A stretch of 64,000 nt of DNA, from NCBI GenBank assembly GCA_029856105.1, contig JAHQWH010000015.1, forward strand, positions 164,543 through 228,542, in the 5' to 3' direction. The translations under genes and the position numbers were made by a program. The notes beneath the pieces were generated by a model. It ran no database searches. It saw only the letters and a list, made by a program, of their open reading frames with translations, and was not told the origin of the DNA. The stretch comes from Promethearchaeia archaeon (lineage in GTDB: Archaea > Asgardarchaeota > Lokiarchaeia > Sigyniarchaeales > SOKP01). This document shows, piece by piece, positions 57,683-64,000 of the stretch. Each line of letters begins with the position of its first letter. Position 1 is the first letter of the stretch.

Positions 57683-58543
57683 GTGAATCAAATGGCAAAA
57701 GAGAAACTAATAAAAAAACAACCTTTTAAAGACAAAATAGCTATTATTTGTGGTGGCTCTACAGGGATAGGAAAGGCAACAGTAAGGGAATTTGTGATAT
57801 TAGGAGGTAGTGTGTGTATTATCGCAAGAAGATCTGACGTCTTACTAAATGCTGCTGAAGACATTAAGAAAGAATTGAAGCACGGCTCACAATTTGTTGA
57901 CCATATATCATGTGACGCTACAGATATCGAAAAATTAAGACCACTTTTAGTAAGTTTTATTGAAAAACATGGACATCCAAATTATTTAATAAATGTAGTT
58001 GGATATGCTCTTCCGGATTATATTGAAAATTACACTTTTGAAGATTTCAAACAAAACATGGATATTAATTACTACGGTCAATTAGCCCCTACTTTAATAT
58101 TGTTGCCTTACTTTATGAAAGAGAAAAGTGGACATATAGTATTTGTTTCTTCAGTCTCAGGATTTCTTGGTGTAATGGGTTATGCTGCGTATACCCCTAC
58201 TAAATTTGCAATTGTTGGATTAGCAGAACAATTAAAAACTGAATTAAGTCCTTACAATATTAACATATCTGTATTATATCCCCCTGATACTGAAACACCC
58301 GCCTTTGAGAGAGAAAACATTAAGAAACCAAAAGAATGTATGATCATTTCAGAGCGAGGAGGTCTTTTACAGCCAGAACAGGTAGCAGAACCATTTATAG
58401 AAGGTATATTAAAGAAAAAGTTTTATATAACTCCTGGTGAAGCAAAATTTTTATGGAAAATGAAGAGACTTTTTCCTAATTTAGTTAATAACATTTTAGA
58501 TAAAGAATTAAGAAAAGCCAGAAAACAATTAGGAAAAAACTAA
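57683..58543 (+). CDS. SDR, 3-ketodihydrosphingosine reductase-like
   Basis: CGGSTGIGKATV, INVVGYALPD, YTPTKFAIVGLAEQLKTELSPYNINISVLYPPDTETPAFERENIKKPKECMIISE...QPEQVA, close to the eukaryotic KDSR/TSC10 YPPDTDTPG.xEEN..KP region. Confidence 0.65.
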   Translation: MNQMAKEKLIKKQPFKDKIAIICGGSTGIGKATVREFVILGGSVCIIARRSDVLLNAAEDIKKELKHGSQFVDHISCDATDIEKLRPLLVSFIEKHGHPNYLINVVGYALPDYIENYTFEDFKQNMDINYYGQLAPTLILLPYFMKEKSGHIVFVSSVSGFLGVMGYAAYTPTKFAIVGLAEQLKTELSPYNINISVLYPPDTETPAFERENIKKPKECMIISERGGLLQPEQVAEPFIEGILKKKFYITPGEAKFLWKMKRLFPNLVNNILDKELRKARKQLGKN

Positions 58544-58546
58544 TTA

Positions 58547-58560
58547 TTTTTTTTTTTTTT
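58547..58560 (+). terminator. Oligo-T run after SDR gene
   Basis: T14 run starting 4 nt after the stop. Confidence 0.45.
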
Positions 58561-58604
58561 AAATTAAAAAATGTTTTTAATTATTGAATGAAACTGAGTA
58601 AATT

Positions 58605-59426
58605 ATGAAAGAAAATTATTTAAAAGATAAAATAGCAATTATTACAGGAGCAGCAGGAGGTATCGGGAGAGAAATAGCAAAATTATTTGATATATATGGT
58701 ATAAAATTAATTTTGACAGATATTAATGAAGAAGGTTTAAGAGTAATTGCAAATGAGCTTTCGCAAGAACCATTAATTATTCCTTGCGATATAACAAAAA
58801 TAGAACAAGTAAAAAACTTAATTTCACAAACGAATTCAAAGTATGGAACAGTAGATATTCTTATTAATACAGTTGGTATTATTATTCCTGCTCTTTTCGA
58901 AAATACTAATTATTCGGATATTGAAAAACAGATTAATGTTAATTTATTAGGTATAATTCATTGTACCAAAGAAATTATTCCAATAATGAAAGATGCGGGA
59001 GGGGGAAATATTGTTACTATTTCTTCTCTAGCAGGAATAGTTCCAGAAACTTATAGTTCAATTTATACAGCAACCAAGTTCGCCCTCAGAGGTTTTGATC
59101 TAACCTTAAATCTTGAGCTTAAAAAGCACAACATAACCGTCTCCACTATTTTTCCTGATTCTGTAGATACGTCTATGTTAGAATACGAAGCAAAGCATGG
59201 CGGGTCGCCCTTAACATTTTTAAGTGACCCTGTAAACCCTGAAAGAGTCGCTAAAGCTGCATTAAAAGCAATTCTTAAAAATAAGGTAGAGATTTGTGTC
59301 CCTCACTTTCAAGGAACTTTATCTAAATTTATTATGTGTTTCCCTAAGAGGGTTCAAAAAATGTGGCCAAAGCTAGAAAAGAAGGGAGAGAAGAGGAAAC
59401 AAGAGTTTTTGAGAAATTTAAATTAG
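58605..59426 (+). CDS. SDR-family oxidoreductase
   Basis: TGAAGGIGREIAKLF, INTVGIIIPALF, YTATKFALRGFDLTL. Confidence 0.88.
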   Translation: MKENYLKDKIAIITGAAGGIGREIAKLFDIYGIKLILTDINEEGLRVIANELSQEPLIIPCDITKIEQVKNLISQTNSKYGTVDILINTVGIIIPALFENTNYSDIEKQINVNLLGIIHCTKEIIPIMKDAGGGNIVTISSLAGIVPETYSSIYTATKFALRGFDLTLNLELKKHNITVSTIFPDSVDTSMLEYEAKHGGSPLTFLSDPVNPERVAKAALKAILKNKVEICVPHFQGTLSKFIMCFPKRVQKMWPKLEKKGEKRKQEFLRNLN

Positions 59427-59644
59427 CCATTTAATAATTAATCGAGAAAAAATATTTCAATTAAGAGGACAAAATTTCAATACGAGATTTCAGAATGTAT
59501 TCTTTTTTCATATTTTTTATATAAATTATAAGTATTCGAAGTACTTTTTTTGAATAATTATTCCTTAATATTAAAATAGGTAAATTAATATTAATAATAC
59601 AAGAAAATAAAAAATTTCAAAAATAAAAGGAGATGAAAGAAAAA

Positions 59645-59804
59645 AATGCCAAGAGGAGATAGAACGGGACCAGATGGAAAAGGTAGCAAAACTGGCAGAG
59701 GTTTAGGTTATTGTTCTGGTAGCGATTCCCCTGGATTCACAAAGGGTTCTAGACAGGGAATGGGACGGAGAAAAGGTAATAAATCCAGGCGTAGAAATAG
59801 GTAA
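59645..59804 (+). pseudogene. DUF5320-like small protein with +1 frameshift
   Basis: MPRGDRTGPDGKGSKTGRG(frameshift in GGG ~59699-59701)LGYCSGSDSPGFTKGSRQGMGRRKGNKSRRRNR*; resembles the MPRGDRTGPxGxGPxTGRGxGYCxGxxxPG family. Confidence 0.6.
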
Positions 59805-59980
59805 CATCGGTTTTATATTCATGTAATATATTTTTTATTTTATGAATAATTTTTCCAAATTTTTTAGAATTTAATATTTTGATTTATTCTTTAAATAATT
59901 AGTAAAAATTATAATATTCAATTATTATCATTAATTTCTATCTAATTGATTTTGATAAATATATAAGTTGATTATAAAAG

Positions 59981-61105
59981 TTGGAAAAAGATAATAAAAG
60001 AAGAAGGATCGGTCTAATAATTAACCCCATTGCAGGCATGGGAGGGAGCGTAGGACTTAAAGGAACTGATGGTGACATATTTAAGAAAGCTATTAAAATG
60101 GGGGCTAAACCAATAACTCCTGACAGAGTTCATACTTTACTTTCTAGTATCAAAAATAAAGATAAAATTCATTTATTAGTTGCTCCAGGTAATATGGGAG
60201 CCAATATAATAAAAGATAGTGGCATCGATTTTGATATTATTGGTAATATTAATCAAGAAACTACTGCTGAAGATACAAAGAGAATAGCAAAATTGATGAA
60301 ACAACAGAATATTGAATTGTTAATTTTTTGTGGTGGAGACGGGACAGCCAGAGATATTCACGATGCCATTGGCTTATCTATACCTGTTGTGGCAATACCT
60401 TCTGGCGTTAAAATGTTCAGCTCTGTTTTTGCCATTAACCCTAGAGCTGCTGCCGAAATTGTTGATAAATTCATAAAGGAAACGGTTGAACTTCAAGAAA
60501 ATGAGGTTTTAGATATTAATGAAGACTCGTTTCGAGAAGGAATTTTAGATTCAAGACTATATGGGTACTTAAATGTTCCTAAAGTTATGAATCTTCTACA
60601 GGCTGGAAAAGATGGTTCTAAAATAGGAAGGTCCATTGAAGAAAATAAACGTGAAATTGCTCAACATGTTATTGAAAATTTAGATGATGACACATTATAT
60701 TTACTTGGACCTGGTACAACTGTAAAAGCAATTACCGATCAGTTAAACCTAACAAAAAGCCTACTTGGAGTAGATGCTCTTTATAACGATAAGATTGTTG
60801 GGATAGATTTAAACGAACGTGGGATCCTAGAACTTTTGAATAAACATAAAAAAGCAAAAATTATCGTCTCGCCAATAGGGGGGCAAGGATTTATTTTTGG
60901 AAGAGGTAATAAGCAATTTACTCCTAAAGTTCTAAAAAAAATTGGAAAAAAGAATGTTAAAATAGTTTCAACTGAAGAAAAAATTAAAGGTTTAAGATGT
61001 TTAATGGTAGATACTGGCGATATTAAGACCGATGAAATGCTTAAAGGACTTGCAAAAGTGATAATCGGATATAAGGAGGAGCTAATAATAGAAATTGAAT
61101 GTTAA
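59981..61105 (+). CDS. ATP-NAD kinase family protein (COG3199-like)
   Basis: IGLIINPIAGMGGSVGLKGTDG, IFCGGDGTARDIHDAI, VVAIPSGVKMFSSVFAINPRAAAE; TTG start. Confidence 0.85.
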   Translation: MEKDNKRRRIGLIINPIAGMGGSVGLKGTDGDIFKKAIKMGAKPITPDRVHTLLSSIKNKDKIHLLVAPGNMGANIIKDSGIDFDIIGNINQETTAEDTKRIAKLMKQQNIELLIFCGGDGTARDIHDAIGLSIPVVAIPSGVKMFSSVFAINPRAAAEIVDKFIKETVELQENEVLDINEDSFREGILDSRLYGYLNVPKVMNLLQAGKDGSKIGRSIEENKREIAQHVIENLDDDTLYLLGPGTTVKAITDQLNLTKSLLGVDALYNDKIVGIDLNERGILELLNKHKKAKIIVSPIGGQGFIFGRGNKQFTPKVLKKIGKKNVKIVSTEEKIKGLRCLMVDTGDIKTDEMLKGLAKVIIGYKEELIIEIEC

Positions 61106-61167
61106 GCATTTAATTTCTAACATAAGTAATATATTGAAAAATAATAAGTGAATAATAAGAACGATTT

Positions 61168-62172
61168 TTGTCAAATAGGGTACGAAACATGTTAGTTAGA
61201 TTAGATAGAAACGAAATGTCTATAAAGCTCCCAAGAGAGATTACCGATCCTATCAAAGAAAGCATAGAACTTTTAAATCGATATACACCTCAAAGTAAAG
61301 TAGAGGAATTATTATCAATATTAAGTACATATACGGATTCTCCTAAAAATTCAATTATTATTAGTTCCGCATCTGACATCTTGCTTAAAGAATTTATTTA
61401 TCTTTTTGCGAAAAATAGGCAAATTATTCTCGCTGATCCGTCATTTTTCTTAATTAACGCGACTTGTCGAAAGACTTATTCTTCAATTTTAAAAGTAAGA
61501 TTAAAAGAACCTGAATTTAAATTTTCAATTGTACCGTTAATTGATGAGTTAAAAAAACCAACGTTAATTATTTTAGATAACCCTAACAACCCAACTGGAA
61601 ATATAATTTTAGATAAAAACGAAGTAAAATTGATATTAGAAAATGAAAATGTTATTTTTTTAGTAGACGAAGCTTATTTTGAATTTTCAAATATATCGTA
61701 TGCTAATTTAATCGCAGATTATCCTAATCTAGCTATTTTAAGAACATTAAGCAAGGGATTTGGATTATCTGGGTTAGGAGTGGGATATATTATTGGAGGG
61801 GAAACTGTTCAAAAGAGGTTTCTCGGAATTAATACAATGCTACCTTATCCAAACGTAGTAGCTGGCATAAGTGCCTTGAAAAACAAAAACTACGCAATGG
61901 AATACATTAAAGAAGTTGAAAAAGAAAAAAATCGAATTAGAAGTATTGCTTTAAAATTAGATATCTCAGTTTTTAAAAGTTATTCGAATTTTTTATTAAT
62001 GAAAACAAAAATACCTAACATTTCAAAAAAGCTTACCGAGCAAGGAGTATTGGTACTAGACGTATCAAAACAACTAGGTTTAGAATATTTTAGGGTTACA
62101 ATAGGAAATAGAAAAGAAAACGAATATTTCTTAGGAGCTTTAGAAAAAATCACCTATCAAAATAGAGATTGA
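61168..62172 (+). CDS. Class I/II aminotransferase, histidinol-phosphate aminotransferase-like
   Basis: LDNPNNPTGNII, FLVDEAYFEFS, RTLSKGFGLSGLGVGYIIG. Confidence 0.85.
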   Translation: MSNRVRNMLVRLDRNEMSIKLPREITDPIKESIELLNRYTPQSKVEELLSILSTYTDSPKNSIIISSASDILLKEFIYLFAKNRQIILADPSFFLINATCRKTYSSILKVRLKEPEFKFSIVPLIDELKKPTLIILDNPNNPTGNIILDKNEVKLILENENVIFLVDEAYFEFSNISYANLIADYPNLAILRTLSKGFGLSGLGVGYIIGGETVQKRFLGINTMLPYPNVVAGISALKNKNYAMEYIKEVEKEKNRIRSIALKLDISVFKSYSNFLLMKTKIPNISKKLTEQGVLVLDVSKQLGLEYFRVTIGNRKENEYFLGALEKITYQNRD

Positions 62173-62288
62173 ATGCTAAGTATACCAGATTTTTTTAATA
62201 TTTAATCCAATAAGCTTTAATTTTATGTAAAAGTTTAAATATTTAGCTAACACATTTGTAAATTAACCTTTTTAATAGAGGGTGCGAA

Positions 62289-64000
62289 ATGAATTTAAAT
62301 AAAAAACATATAATTTTAGGCTTTTTGATATTAGTTTCTATGTTCTTTCCTTTCTATTCAACGATTTCTCTGAAGTTCAATAATACTGAAAGGATCGATA
62401 ATACCTATGATAATGCTCTAAGAAGCTCCCAATGGGTATTATCTAGTCGAATCATCATCAACGAAACAGAACCTACTCAAAATTGGGCGTTTACTGCAGC
62501 ATCTGAGCCTTGGTGTTCTGGGTCAGGAATATTGGCTGATCCTTACATAATACAAGATGTTACGATCGATCTACAAGGAGCTGGGAACAGTTGTATTTCT
62601 ATTTTTGATTCGAATGTTTATTTTCAGATTAAGGATTCTACTCTTACTAATTCTGGATGGGGTATGACTGCAGGGATTTATATGGAAAATACAAATAACG
62701 GACAATTGCTAAATAATAATTGTTCTAATAATGAGCAAATCGGAATCTATCTAAAAAACTGTGATAACAATACAATCTCTGGGAATATTGTATCAAATAA
62801 TCAAATGGGGATAAAGTTGGATTATAGCCATTATAACACCATCACAAGTAATGCTCCAAACTCAAATTCCAATAGTGGGATAGACCTTTATTCATCTGAT
62901 AATAATATAATTACGGGAAATGTGCTGAGTTTTAATGGAGAAGGTATAACTCTTGGCAATGTCGAGAATTGCACTGTTACTGGGAATATTATGAGTTCTT
63001 GTGGTATATATGTCTGGTTAAACGAAGATGATCTTGATGAGTTTGTTTCAAATAAGGTAGATACTACAAATAAAGTGAACGGAAAATCTGTTTATTATTA
63101 TATCAACAGGAATAACTTAGGAAATACTGACTTCACAAATCCTGGACAGATAATATTAGTAAATTGTACTGACAGTTTTTTGTCTAACTTTGATATTACA
63201 TATACCTCGTGGGGGATTCAAGTTTTATTTTGTGACGATATTACTATATACAATAGTGATTTCACTAATAACAAGTTTGGGATTGGAGTAAGATATAGTT
63301 CTTTTATTAATATCACAGGAAACACCGCTAGTAATAACCAAGCAGGAATAAACTTATATAATAGTGAAAATTGTACTATCTCTGAGAACATTGCGAATGA
63401 TAATTCTGATCCTATCAATTATTGGGGATATGGGATTCGTTTAGGAGATTGCGAAAATTGTACAGTTTCAGATAACACTGCAAATAATAATTTTGAAAGT
63501 GGCTTAGAGGTGGGGTATTCTGAGGAATTAGACATATTTGGAAACACCTTTAATTACAACAGATATGGAATAAAAACAACTGATGTTGTTGAGAGTAAAA
63601 TAGAGGGAAATGTCATTAATGGAGCTACTTCTTATGTTGATAATTGGGATGCGGGAATTATTCTCTCTTCATATTGGGGGGATGCAAGTGCTAATATTAC
63701 CCTTAAAGATAACCTAATGACAAATTGTGGGTTAATTTTAGGTAATGTTGAAAAATTAGAACATATCACTTCACATGATATAGATGACACTAATTTGGTA
63801 AATGGAAAACCACTATACTTTTATACCAATGAAACCGGATTAATTTCAACCGATTTTTCTAATGCTGGTCAAATATTTTTGATTAATACAAATAATTCTG
63901 TTATAGATAATTTACTATTCTCTAACACTACAATCGGTATAGGATTATATTATAGCAACGGTAACACGATTTCGAATTGTGAATTTAAACATAATAAACA
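62289..64000 (+). CDS. Secreted right-handed parallel beta-helix (NosD-like) protein, truncated by window end
   Basis: MNLNKKHIILGFLILVSMFFPFYS... signal; repeated NNTISGNIVSNNQMGIKLDYSHYNTITSN-type units. Open to the window edge, so missing from the ORF track. Confidence 0.85.
   Translation, partial: MNLNKKHIILGFLILVSMFFPFYSTISLKFNNTERIDNTYDNALRSSQWVLSSRIIINETEPTQNWAFTAASEPWCSGSGILADPYIIQDVTIDLQGAGNSCISIFDSNVYFQIKDSTLTNSGWGMTAGIYMENTNNGQLLNNNCSNNEQIGIYLKNCDNNTISGNIVSNNQMGIKLDYSHYNTITSNAPNSNSNSGIDLYSSDNNIITGNVLSFNGEGITLGNVENCTVTGNIMSSCGIYVWLNEDDLDEFVSNKVDTTNKVNGKSVYYYINRNNLGNTDFTNPGQIILVNCTDSFLSNFDITYTSWGIQVLFCDDITIYNSDFTNNKFGIGVRYSSFINITGNTASNNQAGINLYNSENCTISENIANDNSDPINYWGYGIRLGDCENCTVSDNTANNNFESGLEVGYSEELDIFGNTFNYNRYGIKTTDVVESKIEGNVINGATSYVDNWDAGIILSSYWGDASANITLKDNLMTNCGLILGNVEKLEHITSHDIDDTNLVNGKPLYFYTNETGLISTDFSNAGQIFLINTNNSVIDNLLFSNTTIGIGLYYSNGNTISNCEFKHNK

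Noticed and set aside
1-64000. tRNA, rRNA, CRISPR arrays, transposases or integrases
   Set aside because: None recognised by eye; no T-loop-like GGTTCRANYCC blocks or mobile-element proteins noticed. A tRNAscan/Infernal run would be needed to exclude small RNAs.

Overview
AT-rich archaeal window, most consistent with an Asgard (Lokiarchaeia-like) genome. The support is a Rab/Ras-like small GTPase, a eukaryote-like LRR protein, an AN1 zinc-finger/rhomboid fusion, a decayed actin-fold gene and oligo-T terminators. Main blocks: (i) sucCD, ATP-citrate lyase aclBA and an isocitrate dehydrogenase (reductive-TCA type set), 1.5-8.2 kb; (ii) LRR protein, stand-alone condensation-domain protein, fused two-domain HTH regulator and a cyclic-2,3-diphosphoglycerate synthase-like protein, 8.8-14.2 kb; (iii) surface beta-propeller protein; (iv) TetR/flavodoxin/AOR and a multi-Fe-S FAD dehydrogenase pair, followed by ornithine carbamoyltransferase, carbamate kinase and ornithine aminotransferase, 17-28 kb; (v) AN1-rhomboid, EamA transporter with a C-terminal Lrp/RAM-like domain, small GTPase, gamma-glutamyltranspeptidase; (vi) two ABC-2 exporter modules, each with a pair of related HTH regulators, 35.9-42.1 kb; (vii) a near-complete lysine fermentation cluster (kamE, kamD, kamB-like, kamA, kdd, kce, kal), 44.5-54.2 kb; (viii) an uncharacterised coiled-coil protein, three SDRs including a 3-ketodihydrosphingosine-reductase-like one, a NAD-kinase-like protein and an aminotransferase; (ix) a beta-helix surface protein running off the end. 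Both end genes (1..1293 minus, 62289..64000 plus) are missing from the ORF track because they cross the window edge. Reading outside the ORF track also shows several gene remnants (actin-like, alpha/beta-hydrolase, cDPGS 5' end, ABC ATPase, frameshifted DUF5320-like), a short cysteine-rich ORF, and a regular three-palindrome operator array. All family calls are from motif and sequence recognition by eye; no searches were run.
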